A stretch of DNA of 30,617 bases, from contig CAAGDT010000222.1 of assembly GCA_900768675.1 (NCBI GenBank), positions 1-30,617 on the forward strand, in the 5' to 3' direction. The stretch's first letter is position 1, and each line of letters begins with the position of its first letter. Under the pieces are notes generated by a model. The model worked only from the letters and a program-made list of their open reading frames with translations. It was not told where the DNA came from and made no database searches. This document shows, piece by piece, positions 1-7,344 of the stretch. The translations under genes and the position numbers were made by a program. Source of the DNA: Oscillospiraceae bacterium. GTDB lineage: Bacteria > Bacillota > Clostridia > Oscillospirales > Ruminococcaceae.

Positions 1-26
1 GCCTTTGCCGCACGCCCCCTTGCACA

Positions 27-102
27 TTTTCCGTCATCTTGCACAGAAATTTCTTGACATACGTTAGTATGCCTGCGAAATTTCTGTACAATCTGACGAA
101 AA
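27..102. repeat. Long imperfect palindrome downstream of sigF
   Basis: Two arms (27-62 and 67-102) pair around a 4-base loop (GTTA, 63-66). Matching blocks are TTTT/AAAA, CGTCA/TGACG, TTG/CAA, ACAGAAATTTC/GAAATTTCTGT and ATAC/GTAT, separated by small internal loops. It lies just past the 3' end of the minus-strand spoIIA operon. Neither strand shows a T-run straight after the stem, so it is not a classical intrinsic terminator, though it could stabilise or end the sigF transcript. The remaining bases 103-151 hold no gene that I can see. It may be one copy of a dispersed palindromic repeat. Confidence 0.7.
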
Positions 103-151
103 ATCTGACGGCGGGGTCGCACGACAATAATTATGCGGTATTGCCTTAAAT

Positions 152-805
152 TCAAACCAGCATCCCCCGAAGCCCCTCCAGTATCTTCTTCTCCCGCCGT
201 GAAACCTGAACCTGGGTCATTCCCAGTATCTTCCCCGTTTCGCTCTGGGTGCTGCCCTTCCAGTACCGCAGGTATATAAGCTTCCTGTCCTCGGCGCAAA
301 GGGATTCAAGGCACTGCCCTAAAGCAATAAGCTCGGTTGCCTTAAGCTGTGGCGCTTCTACGGGCAGGTCAAACTCTCCGCCACTTTCATCGCTTTCTGT
401 AAGGGAGATTGTGGGCTGCGCCGCAGAAACCGCCTCGGTTATATTTTCGGGGCTTTCGCCGAAATGCTCCGCAATTTCGCTTATTGTAGGCTCTCTGCCC
501 GTTTCTGCGGAAAAGCGCTCCCTGTAACGGGCGACCTTAAGGGAAAGCTCCTTAAGTCCACGGCTTACCTTGACTGCTCCGCCGTCCCTGAAAAGCCGCC
601 TTATTTCCCCTAAAATAACGGGCACGGCGTAGGTGGAAAAGCAAAGACCTCTTGTTTCGTCAAAGCCCCTTGCCGCCTTGACAAGCCCCATACACCCCGC
701 CGAAACCAGCTCCTCGTACTCGATACCACGATTGCGAAAGCGGTTTGCAAGGGAATGTACAAGCCCCATATTTTCGCTTACAAATTCATCTGTCAGTCTG
801 TTCAT
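152..805 (-). CDS. sigF: RNA polymerase sigma-F, forespore-specific
   Basis: This is a sigma-70 family factor of 217 residues that directs early forespore transcription. Region 2 is near the N-terminus (SENMGLVHSLANRF, then the EYEELVSAGCMGLVKA stretch and FSTYAVPVILGEIRRLFRD). Region 3 follows (VKVSRGLKELS, EPTISEIAEHFG). Region 4 is a helix-turn-helix near the C-terminus (GSTQSETGKILGMTQVQVSR). An ATG at 805 is chosen, although the frame stays open to 982. The longer version would bury most of spoIIAB and add a sequence unlike sigma factors. The chosen start overlaps the end of spoIIAB by 20 bases, which suggests translational coupling. The order spoIIAA-spoIIAB-sigF identifies it as SigF rather than the closely related SigG. 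It is slightly shorter than the Bacillus protein, mostly at the N-terminus. Confidence 0.93.
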   Translation of the reverse strand: MNRLTDEFVSENMGLVHSLANRFRNRGIEYEELVSAGCMGLVKAARGFDETRGLCFSTYAVPVILGEIRRLFRDGGAVKVSRGLKELSLKVARYRERFSAETGREPTISEIAEHFGESPENITEAVSAAQPTISLTESDESGGEFDLPVEAPQLKATELIALGQCLESLCAEDRKLIYLRYWKGSTQSETGKILGMTQVQVSRREKKILEGLRGMLV

Positions 806-1247
806 TACCCAATTTCCGTACGCTAAGCTTCTTCTGCATAATAACGCAGGTGCCTTTTCCAACGTGGCTTGTAACCTTAAGTCGGTCGGTAAAGCTTTCC
901 ATAACCGCAAAGCCCAGCCCTGCCCTTTCTCCCTCGGGACAGGTTGTGAAAAGCGGCTCCATAGCCTTCTTAACGTCCGCAATTCCGCAGCCCTTATCCG
1001 AGATTTTTATGTACAGGGTATCTGTGCCGATGATTTTTAGCTGCATTGTTATTTCGCCGATTGTATCACGGTAGCCGTGGACTATGCAGTTTGTAACTGC
1101 CTCGGAAACCGCCGCCTTTATATCGTTAATCTCCTCTATTGTGGGGTCAAGCTGTGAGACAAAGGCGCAAACGCACATTCTCGCCGCAGACTCGTTTTTG
1201 GAATACCCCGGAAAGGTAATTTTCATATAGTTTGTAACGTCACGCAT
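786..1247 (-). CDS. spoIIAB: Anti-sigma-F factor and serine kinase SpoIIAB
   Basis: A 153-residue GHKL-type ATPase that binds and inhibits sigma-F and phosphorylates SpoIIAA. The N box is EAVTNCIVHGY with the magnesium-binding Asn near residue 53. It is followed by the DKGCGIADV box, the ERAGLGFAVM lid/G2 box and the terminal GKGTCVIM strand. The frame is open to 1289, but the ATG at 1247 is preferred: it follows an AAGGAG ribosome site at ordinary spacing and begins one base after the spoIIAA stop. The 3' end overlaps sigF. By family knowledge it holds sigma-F inactive until dephosphorylated SpoIIAA displaces it in the forespore. Confidence 0.93.
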   Translation of the reverse strand: MRDVTNYMKITFPGYSKNESAARMCVCAFVSQLDPTIEEINDIKAAVSEAVTNCIVHGYRDTIGEITMQLKIIGTDTLYIKISDKGCGIADVKKAMEPLFTTCPEGERAGLGFAVMESFTDRLKVTSHVGKGTCVIMQKKLSVRKLGNEQTDR

Positions 1248-1248
1248 A

Positions 1249-1569
1249 TCAGCCGCTTCTCCTTTCGCCGCCTGCAATAAAGCCTTCAAGCCCCGATAAT
1301 TTCAGTATTTTCTTTACGAGCATACCCGGCTTCACTATCCAGGTCTTCCCGCCCCATGCAGAAATCTTTCTCATCCGCCCGAGTATCAACCCTATGCCCG
1401 AGCTGTCCATAAAACCCACCTCCGCAAAATCCAGCAGAAGCGTTTTCGGCATAGTCCGTTCCAGCTCCCCGTCTATCATAATCCGCATTTCCGCAGCGCT
1501 GTGGTGGTCAATGTCCCCGTTCAGCACAGCAGTAAGCCTGTCCTCCCCGTATATAAACTCCACCGGCAT
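1249..1569 (-). CDS. spoIIAA: Anti-anti-sigma factor SpoIIAA
   Basis: A 106-residue single STAS-domain protein. The strand LLLDFAEVGFMDSSGIGLIL carries the DSSG motif around residues 55-58, containing the serine that SpoIIAB phosphorylates in this family. When unphosphorylated it binds SpoIIAB and frees sigma-F. The ATG at 1569 is preceded by AAGGAG with good spacing. A GTG three codons upstream would sit inside the ribosome site, so it is rejected. It is the first gene of the three-gene spoIIA operon, separated by a single base from spoIIAB. Confidence 0.93.
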   Translation of the reverse strand: MPVEFIYGEDRLTAVLNGDIDHHSAAEMRIMIDGELERTMPKTLLLDFAEVGFMDSSGIGLILGRMRKISAWGGKTWIVKPGMLVKKILKLSGLEGFIAGGERRSG

Positions 1570-1600
1570 TAATATCACTCCTTTTTCAAGACCTGCCTAT

Positions 1601-1634
1601 ATAATACCACCCCTCCCCCGAAAATTTTGTCAAA
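1601..1634 (-). promoter_or_regulatory. Possible spoIIA promoter (weak)
   Basis: On the minus strand an extended -10-like TGGTATTAT (1601-1609) lies about 30 bases before the spoIIAA start. A TTGACA occurs at 1629-1634, but its spacing to the TATTAT hexamer is about 22 bases, too long for an ordinary sigma-A promoter. In related bacteria this operon is read by sigma-H; I could not find a convincing sigma-H site here. Treat this as a placeholder. Confidence 0.3.
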
Positions 1635-1677
1635 TCCCGCCTCAAAGTCCCTTTTTTCACCGACTTTTTGCGACAGG

Positions 1678-2120
1678 AAGAGAGATTTTTTGAGAGATTT
1701 AAGAGAGAAAAGAGAGAAAGATATGTGTTTTTGAAGGGGGCTAACGCCGCCCCCTTCACCCCGGCGGGAGCGCGAGGGCGCTCCACCCCATTGAAGCTTG
1801 ATTAATGCTGAGTTTTGTGGGGAAAGAATTGGCGCACATTCACAGTTATAGTGCAGATTTATTTCACGTCTGAGCGTAGAGGGTTGTTATGTTGTAGTGG
1901 GGATTGCAGAATGAGAAAATAACGAGTTTTATCTTATGTCCGTCGTTGTTTGCCGACCCGCCCGCTTTGCGCGAAGCGACTGAAAGTTTTCCGCGCAGCT
2001 TGCTGCGGTCCCTTCTTACAAAAGGGCTGAAAATCTTTCTTCTTTTTCTCTCACTCTCTAATAAACACACAAATATTTTCTCTTGTTCTCTTTCCCTCTC
2101 TTAAACTCTCTTTCTCTCTC
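1678..2120 (+). repeat. Interspersed structured repeat, copy A
   Basis: About 440 bases filling the gap between spoIIAA and the SpoIIQ-like gene. It starts with a GA-rich tract (1678-1720) and ends with a CT-rich tract (2035-2120), which are roughly inverse complements. Inside are hairpin I with arms GAAGGGGGC/GCCCCCTTC (1733-1757), hairpin II with arms GGAGCGC/GCGCTCC around 1767-1784, the conserved box GAAGCTTGATTA, and a copy of the GCACATTCACAG box. Further on are a GCTTTGCGCGAAGC hairpin followed by CTGAAAGTTTT, a CGCAGCTTGCTGCG hairpin, and a CCCTT/AAGGG hairpin. The same order recurs in copies B, C and D. No convincing coding sequence is present. Confidence 0.85.
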
Positions 2121-2129
2121 AACAGCAAA

Positions 2130-2157
2130 CTGCGCCTGCCGCAAGGGGCAGGCGCAG
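2130..2157 (-). terminator. Terminator-like hairpin after spoIIQ
   Basis: A perfect 11-bp stem (CTGCGCCTGCC with GGCAGGCGCAG) and a 6-base loop begin eight bases beyond the minus-strand stop codon. On the transcribed strand it is followed by TTTGCTGTT, a short and imperfect U-tract. It is likely an intrinsic terminator, possibly a weak one. Confidence 0.75.
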
Positions 2158-2164
2158 AGTGGGC

Positions 2165-2842
2165 TTAGCTGTCGATGAATTTGACGGGGTCGGTATATGA
2201 GCCGTTCTGGGTTACGGCGAAATGGAGGTGGGGCGGGAGCTTACATTCTATATCGGCGGTATTGCCTACCTGACCGATAATTTCGCCCATAGCAACCTGC
2301 TGACCTGCTTTTACGCAGACATTTTCGTCAAGTCCGCAGTAGTGCCCGATAACCTCGTCGCCGTGGTCGATAACTACGCAGATACCCCATAACGGGTCGT
2401 TGTTGACCTCCTTGACGGTACCCTTCATCATAGAAGCCACCGCTGTTCCCAACTCTGCTGCATAGTCTGCGCCGTCGTGGGTCTTCCATACTCCGAGGGT
2501 TTCGCTCTTAACAAGCTCGCCGCCGCTGTAAGGGTTGATAACCTCGGCGCCTGCTACAGGGCAGGTTTTCGGATTGCTGAAAACAATTCCCGCTTCATCG
2601 GCGCTTTCTGTGGTCTGCTCCGTTTCCTTGGGCACGTCCAGCTTGTCTGCGCTTACGTCCCTTGTGTCCTCACCGTAGAGAAAAACATTGTCGTCGGCTA
2701 TTTCTGCCTCTTCTCCGCCCAGCTTGCTTATTGCACCCGAATAAGCCGCATAAGCGGATATTCCTACGGCGCAGATACTGAGCACAAGAGCCGCCGCAAA
2801 GCCCTTGCCGCCTGTTCCGTTAGTGAATTTTACCTTTTTCAT
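2165..2842 (-). CDS. spoIIQ: SpoIIQ-like M23 (LytM) peptidase-family protein
   Basis: A 225-residue protein with one N-terminal membrane segment (about 14-35), an acidic low-complexity linker (45-85) and a C-terminal M23/LytM domain. The zinc-site residues look intact: HxxxD with His122 and Asp126 in THDGAD, and the HLHF motif with His207. This suggests a potentially active endopeptidase, unlike Bacillus SpoIIQ, which lacks one metal ligand, and like the clostridial versions. The ATG follows AAAGGAA at good spacing. Its position beside the spoIIA operon, the single-pass topology and the sigma-F-type promoter upstream all point to SpoIIQ, the forespore half of the engulfment channel with SpoIIIAH. 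A generic LytM protein is the alternative. Confidence 0.82.
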   Translation of the reverse strand: MKKVKFTNGTGGKGFAAALVLSICAVGISAYAAYSGAISKLGGEEAEIADDNVFLYGEDTRDVSADKLDVPKETEQTTESADEAGIVFSNPKTCPVAGAEVINPYSGGELVKSETLGVWKTHDGADYAAELGTAVASMMKGTVKEVNNDPLWGICVVIDHGDEVIGHYCGLDENVCVKAGQQVAMGEIIGQVGNTADIECKLPPHLHFAVTQNGSYTDPVKFIDS

Positions 2843-2897
2843 ATTTAAGTTCCTTTCTTTGGCAGGAGCCGTTGTTGCTCCTACTGCCTTACATCCG

Positions 2898-2926
2898 TAG
2901 TTTTGCCTGTTCTTGCCATAATATAC
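2898..2926 (-). promoter_or_regulatory. Sigma-F-type promoter for spoIIQ
   Basis: On the minus strand, GTATA (2922-2926) and GGCAAAACTA (2898-2907) fit the Bacillus sigma-F consensus as I remember it (GYWTA and GGNRANAMTW) at every position. The 14-base spacer is about one base shorter than usual. It lies about 55 bases before the start codon. The short leader contains a 6-bp hairpin, AGGAGC/GCTCCT, around 2864-2882. The assignment is by consensus only. Confidence 0.6.
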
Positions 2927-2934
2927 GGATAAAA

Positions 2935-3161
2935 ACGGAAATTTCCCCGTCAGGCTGCCGATAACCCGCCATCTGCGTCTGTCACTTCGTCATCGCTTTG
3001 TTATGGCGGCGTCCGTGCCGCCTTTTGGCGATGACTTTGTTGCCTCCTGCAACCGCATAACGGCAGGCACAAAGCCTAGCCGTTACGGGGGTTCCTAGCA
3101 TCTGACGGCTTCTCGGCAGCCTGAAATATAACTTTGTCGACAAGCAGACGGAAATTTCCGT
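2935..3161. repeat. Nested inverted-repeat element (possible structured RNA)
   Basis: The divergent gap between spoIIQ and pgm is filled by nested palindromes. Outer terminal inverted repeats contain GGAAATTTCC (2935-2951 with 3147-3161). A 12-bp perfect stem follows (2950-2961 with 3113-3124). Inside are a GTCATCGC/GCGATGAC stem (2989-2996 with 3028-3035) enclosing GGCGGC/GCCGCC (3005-3022), a GTTGC/GCAAC hairpin (3039-3053), and a 10-bp hairpin with one bulge, AACGGCAGGC/GCCTaGCCGTT (3059-3084). It lies upstream of the pgm promoter and outside both leaders, so it would need its own transcription or be a DNA element. I do not recognise an established riboswitch or ncRNA family. Confidence 0.7.
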
Positions 3162-3191
3162 AAATCATACTGCAAAAAATAATATAAAATA

Positions 3192-3220
3192 TTGCAATTT
3201 CTCTTAACCCGTGCTATAAT
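3192..3220 (+). promoter_or_regulatory. Sigma-A promoter of pgm
   Basis: TTGCAA (3192-3197), a 17-base spacer and a perfect TATAAT (3215-3220). The start codon of the phosphoglucomutase gene is 53 bases downstream of the -10 element. Confidence 0.85.
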
Positions 3221-3273
3221 GAATATAATATTGTATATAAGTGTGCAGGCATTTTGCCGGAAAGGGATAAATT

Positions 3274-4992
3274 ATGGACACAATGGCTCTTTACAACACC
3301 TGGCTTGAAAAGGCAACCGCAGACCCGGATTTAAAGCAGGAGCTTCTCTCCGTTTCGGGAAAGAATGAGGAAATTTCCGACCGCTTCTACCGTGAGCTTG
3401 AATTTGGTACAGGCGGACTGCGCGGCGTTATCGGCGCAGGCACAAACCGTATGAACTACTACACAGTCTGCAAGGCTACACAGGGACTTGCTGCTTATTT
3501 AAAGGCAGTTAAGCCCGAGGGCGCAAGCGTAGCGGTTTCCTACGACAGCAGAATTAAATCCGATTATTTCGCAAAGTCCGTTGCCGAAGTTCTCTCCGCT
3601 AACGGAATCAAGGTTTATATCTATACCGAACTTATGCCTACACCCATGCTTTCATGGGCGGTAAGATACCACAAGTGCGACGCAGGCGTTATGGTAACAG
3701 CTTCCCACAACCCCGCAAAGTACAACGGCTACAAGGTTTACGGCCCCGACGGCTGTCAGCTTACCATTGACGCCGCAGACGCAGTTCTTGCCGAAATAAA
3801 TAAAATCGACGTTTTTGCGGGCATTACCTCCCAGCCCTTTGAAAAGGGTCTTGAAAGCGGAATGATTAACTATATCGGTCAGGAAGCAATCGACGCTTAC
3901 ATAGCTGAAGTAAAGAAGCAGTCCATTCACTCCGACCTTTGTGCTAAATCCGGACTTAAGGTTGTATATACTCCCCTTAACGGAACAGGAAACAAGCCTG
4001 TACGCCGTATCTTAAAGGAAATCGGCATTGAAAATGTAGTAGTAGTTCCCGAACAGGAGAACCCGGACGGAACCTTTGCTACCTGCCCCTTCCCGAACCC
4101 CGAAATAAGAGAAGCCCTCAACAAGGGACTTGAGCTTTGCAAGAAGGAAAAGCCCGACCTGCTCCTTGCTACCGACCCGGACTGCGACAGAGTAGGTATT
4201 GCAGTTCCTGACGGCGACGACTACGCTCTCTTCACCGGCAACGAGGTAGGCGCACTTTTACTTGAATATATTGCAAGTGAGCGCAAGGCTATGGGAACAA
4301 TGCCCGAAAGACCTATTGCTGTAAAGACTATTGTTACAACCGATATCACCCGCAAAATTGCCGAAAAGTACGGAATCGAGCTTATCGAGGTACTTACAGG
4401 CTTCAAGTTCATAGGCGAGCAGATTGGCTTCTTAGAGGCTAAGGGCGAGCAGGACCGCTACATCTTCGGCTTCGAGGAAAGCTACGGTTATCTTGCAGGC
4501 GGCTATGTCCGTGACAAGGACGCTGTTGTTGCTTCAATGCTTATCTGCGAAATGGCAGCCTTCTACCGCTCCAAGGGCGTTACCCTTATCGAGGCAAGAA
4601 AGAAGATGTACGAGGAGTACGGCTCTTACTGCAACAAGCTGGATAACTTCGCTTTCGAGGGAGAAAGCGGTATGGCGAAGATGCAGGAAATTATGACCAA
4701 TATGCGCACCAACTACCCCAAGGAAATCGCAGGCGCTAAGGTTATTGCTCTTGCAGATTACCAGGCTTCAAAGAAGTACGACCTTGTAACAGGCGCTGAA
4801 ACAGCTATCGACCTGCCCAAGTCAAACGTAATCACTCTCTACATAGAAGGCGGCGCAAGCCTTGTTATCCGTCCCTCAGGCACAGAGCCGAAAATCAAGA
4901 TTTACTACACAACAGTAGGCAAGACCAACGAGGAAGCCGCTGCTATTCAGGCAAAATACGCCGAGGCTTTCACCAAGCTCATCAACGGCTAA
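3274..4992 (+). CDS. pgcA: Alpha-phosphoglucomutase / phosphomannomutase family
   Basis: A 572-residue member of the alpha-D-phosphohexomutase superfamily, which interconverts glucose-1-phosphate and glucose-6-phosphate and so supplies UDP-glucose and glycogen precursors. All four signature loops are present: the catalytic phosphoserine loop TASHNP (Ser144), the metal-binding loop DPDCDR (301-306), the sugar-binding FGFEESYGY, and the phosphate-binding RPSGTEPKIK near the C-terminus. Length fits the PgcA/PGM2-like group. The ATG follows AAAGGG. It is monocistronic, with its own promoter and strong terminator. PGM versus PMM specificity cannot be fixed from motifs alone. Confidence 0.93.
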   Translation: MDTMALYNTWLEKATADPDLKQELLSVSGKNEEISDRFYRELEFGTGGLRGVIGAGTNRMNYYTVCKATQGLAAYLKAVKPEGASVAVSYDSRIKSDYFAKSVAEVLSANGIKVYIYTELMPTPMLSWAVRYHKCDAGVMVTASHNPAKYNGYKVYGPDGCQLTIDAADAVLAEINKIDVFAGITSQPFEKGLESGMINYIGQEAIDAYIAEVKKQSIHSDLCAKSGLKVVYTPLNGTGNKPVRRILKEIGIENVVVVPEQENPDGTFATCPFPNPEIREALNKGLELCKKEKPDLLLATDPDCDRVGIAVPDGDDYALFTGNEVGALLLEYIASERKAMGTMPERPIAVKTIVTTDITRKIAEKYGIELIEVLTGFKFIGEQIGFLEAKGEQDRYIFGFEESYGYLAGGYVRDKDAVVASMLICEMAAFYRSKGVTLIEARKKMYEEYGSYCNKLDNFAFEGESGMAKMQEIMTNMRTNYPKEIAGAKVIALADYQASKKYDLVTGAETAIDLPKSNVITLYIEGGASLVIRPSGTEPKIKIYYTTVGKTNEEAAAIQAKYAEAFTKLING

Positions 4993-4997
4993 ACCCA

Positions 4998-5036
4998 ATC
5001 TGCGCTTAACCTTTAAGGCTAAGCGCAGATTTTTTT
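4998..5036 (+). terminator. Intrinsic terminator of pgm
   Basis: An 11-bp perfect stem (ATCTGCGCTTA, 4998-5008, with TAAGCGCAGAT, 5020-5030) is followed by a run of seven T (5030-5036), six bases after the stop codon. Confidence 0.93.
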
Positions 5037-5392
5037 GAGAGAGATTGGAGAGAGAAGAGAGAAAAATGTGTGTTTTTGAAGGGGGCTACCGCCGCCCCCT
5101 TCACCCCGGCGGGAGCGCGGCGGCGCTCCACCCCCTTTGAAGCTTGATTACTGCACTTGATTGCAGGGGAAATCCGGCTACACATTCACGTTTTTTCTGC
5201 GTTTGTTTTTCTCACAATTCTGCTTAATGGAATAGTATGTTTATCGCTGTTGACGCTGATGTTTGCTGTCCCGCCCGCTTTGCGCGAAGCGGCTGAAAGT
5301 TTTTCGCCAGCCTTTTTTTCAAAAAGGCTGAAAATCTTTCTTCTCTTTTATCTCTTTTCTCTCTCAAAATCTATACTCTCAAAAAATCTCTA
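5037..5392 (+). repeat. Interspersed structured repeat, copy B
   Basis: It begins immediately at the end of the pgm terminator T-run with a GA-rich tract (5037-5064) and ends with a CT-rich tract (5336-5392). It carries hairpin I (GAAGGGGGC/GCCCCCTTC), hairpin II (GGAGCGC-GGCG-GCGCTCC), GAAGCTTGATTA, an ACACATTCACG box and the GCTTTGCGCGAAGCGGCTGA block. The CGCAGCTTGCTGCG hairpin of copies A, C and D is missing. The terminal hairpin is AGCCTTTT/AAAAGGCT. It separates pgm from the ABC-F gene, and no gene is seen in it. Confidence 0.85.
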
Positions 5393-5409
5393 ATTCTGCG
5401 AGGTAAGTT

Positions 5410-7344
5410 ATGATAATATATAATGCTAAGGATATAGAGCTGTACTTCGGAGCGGAGCTGCTGTTTGGCGGGGTTAGCTTTGAAGTGGACAAGAACGACA
5501 AGATAGGGCTTGTGGGGGTTAACGGCTGCGGGAAGACTACGCTTTTCAGGCTGATGCGTGGGGAGCTGGAAACCGACGGCGGGGAGTTTGTGAAGTCGAA
5601 AGAGGCTGTTCTTGGGTATATGGAGCAGCACGTTATCCGTGACAGCAGCGTAAGCGTTTACGGGGAAGTTCTTTCGGTGTTTGAGCCGCTTATGGAGCTG
5701 GAAAAGGAGATAGATGAGCTGCATAAGGAGATAGACAGCGGGAATACTTCGGCTGAGCTTCTGGAGCGGCAGACCTTATTGCAGGAGAAATTTGCTACTG
5801 ATGGCGGGCTTACCTACCGGGCGAGGGCGGCGAGCAGCCTGCTTGGTCTGGGATTTTCTGCCGAGGAGCAGGAAAAGCCCGTGTCGGTGCTGAGCGGCGG
5901 AGAAAAGGCTAAAGTGCAGCTGGCAAAGCTGCTGCTTTCGGGGGCTAATCTGCTGCTTCTGGACGAGCCGACTATCCACCTGGATATTGCGGCGCTTAGC
6001 TGGCTTGAAAAGTTCCTTTCGGAGTACAAGGGCGCATACATCATAATCTCCCACGACCGATATTTTCTGGACAAGGTAACAACCCGCACCTTTGAGCTTG
6101 AAAACAAGCGGCTGACCTGCTATAAGGGCAGTTACAGCCGCTACCGCAAGCAAAAGGAAGAAGACCTTGAAATCGCATGGCGGCACTACAACAACCAGCT
6201 TGAGGAAATCAACCGCATAAAGGGCATAATCGAACAGCAGAAGCGCTTCAACCAGGAGCGCAACTACATCACAATCGCCAGCAAGGAAAAGCAGATTGAA
6301 CGGTTGCAGGCTGAGCTTGTAAAGCCCCAGGTACTGCCCAAAAAGCTTCGTTTTTCTTTCCGCTGCGCCGAGCCGGTAACCGACCTTATTTTAACCGCAA
6401 AAAATCTGAAAAAGTGCTTTGAGGGCGAAAAGCTTTTTGAAAACGTAAGCTTCGAGGTAAGGAAAAATGAGCGTGTGTTTCTTTTGGGTGCAAACGGCTG
6501 CGGTAAGACAACCTTGTTTAAAATCCTTATGAAGCAGCTGTCTTCCGACTGCGGGACAGTCACCTACGGCCCGGGAGTCAAGGTTGGCTACTACGACCAG
6601 CTTATGAGCGGGCTTACCGACAGCAAGACTGTTATGGACGAAATCTGGGACGCTTACCCGAAAATGTCCCAGACCGAGGTGCGTACCGCTTTAGGCAGCT
6701 TCCTGTTCAGCGGCGAGGAGGTTTTCAAGAAAATCGGGGTCTTAAGCGGCGGAGAAAAGGCAAGAGTAGCGATTTTAAAGCTTATGCTGAGCGGCTGTAA
6801 CTTCCTGCTCCTTGACGAGCCAACGAACCACCTTGACATAAGCTCACGGGAGGCGCTGGAGGCAGCACTTGAAGCCTACGGCGGAACTGTTTTCATAATC
6901 TCCCACGACCGCTATCTCATCAACAAAATCGCAACCAAGATATATACTCTCAGCACTGACGGCGTCGGCACAATCGAGGGCGGCTTTGACGATTATCTCT
7001 CCGCCGCCGAGGAGCAGCCAATCAGCGCCGCTAAAAAGGAAAAGGACGCTCCCGCCAGCGCAAACAAGCTGGACTACAAGCGCCGCAAGGAAATCCAGAG
7101 CGAAACCCGCCGCCTTACTACCCGTATTTCAAGGGCAGAAGAGCGTATTTCCGCCATTGAAAAGGAAATCGCTACTGTAAACGAGGATATGCTTTCCCCC
7201 GAAAACAGCGGCGATTACGAGAAAATTACCGCCCTCTCCGCCCGCCTTGACCAGCTCCACTCCGAGCTTGACGAAACCACCGAGGACTGGGCAGAAGCAA
7301 GCGAGGCGCTGGAAGAGCTGGAGAGAGAGCAGGAGAGTTTTTGA
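5410..7344 (+). CDS. ABC-F family ATPase (YdiF/Uup-like)
   Basis: A 644-residue soluble protein with two ABC nucleotide-binding domains and no membrane segment. NBD1 has Walker A GVNGCGKT (about 36-44), signature LSGGEKAKVQ and Walker B LLLLDEPTIHLD. NBD2 has GANGCGKTTL, LSGGEKARVA and LLLDEPTNHLD. Between them is the charged, helical P-site-tRNA-interaction linker region. The C-terminus (about 555-644) is a long coiled coil, as in Uup/YdiF. ABC-F proteins act on ribosomes, in translation control or antibiotic protection; which one cannot be told here. The first NBD carries Ile where ABC-F proteins almost always have Asn (DEPTxHLD). The ATG at 5410 follows GAGGT. The last residues are encoded by the GA tract of repeat C. 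Confidence 0.9.
   Translation: MIIYNAKDIELYFGAELLFGGVSFEVDKNDKIGLVGVNGCGKTTLFRLMRGELETDGGEFVKSKEAVLGYMEQHVIRDSSVSVYGEVLSVFEPLMELEKEIDELHKEIDSGNTSAELLERQTLLQEKFATDGGLTYRARAASSLLGLGFSAEEQEKPVSVLSGGEKAKVQLAKLLLSGANLLLLDEPTIHLDIAALSWLEKFLSEYKGAYIIISHDRYFLDKVTTRTFELENKRLTCYKGSYSRYRKQKEEDLEIAWRHYNNQLEEINRIKGIIEQQKRFNQERNYITIASKEKQIERLQAELVKPQVLPKKLRFSFRCAEPVTDLILTAKNLKKCFEGEKLFENVSFEVRKNERVFLLGANGCGKTTLFKILMKQLSSDCGTVTYGPGVKVGYYDQLMSGLTDSKTVMDEIWDAYPKMSQTEVRTALGSFLFSGEEVFKKIGVLSGGEKARVAILKLMLSGCNFLLLDEPTNHLDISSREALEAALEAYGGTVFIISHDRYLINKIATKIYTLSTDGVGTIEGGFDDYLSAAEEQPISAAKKEKDAPASANKLDYKRRKEIQSETRRLTTRISRAEERISAIEKEIATVNEDMLSPENSGDYEKITALSARLDQLHSELDETTEDWAEASEALEELEREQESF

Noticed and set aside
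152..982. Longer sigF start at 982
   Set aside because: The extra 59 residues fall within spoIIAB, do not resemble a sigma factor, and the ATG at 805 gives the usual overlap arrangement.
1586..1786. Opposite-strand small frames in the repeats (MERPRAP-type peptides)
   Set aside because: They read through hairpins I and II of the repeat, have no ribosome site and are not kept in all copies.
1904..2104. Similar small open frames in copies A-D (PPALREAAESF-type peptides)
   Set aside because: The frame is shared only because the repeat DNA is conserved. Copies differ by frameshifting indels, have different N-termini and lack ribosome sites. Hairpin conservation explains the similarity better.
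3059..3108. Resemblance of GGCACAAAGCCTAG and following bases to a c-di-GMP-I riboswitch core
   Set aside because: Only a few words match; the tetraloop-receptor layout and spacing do not, and the segment is upstream of the pgm promoter rather than in a leader.
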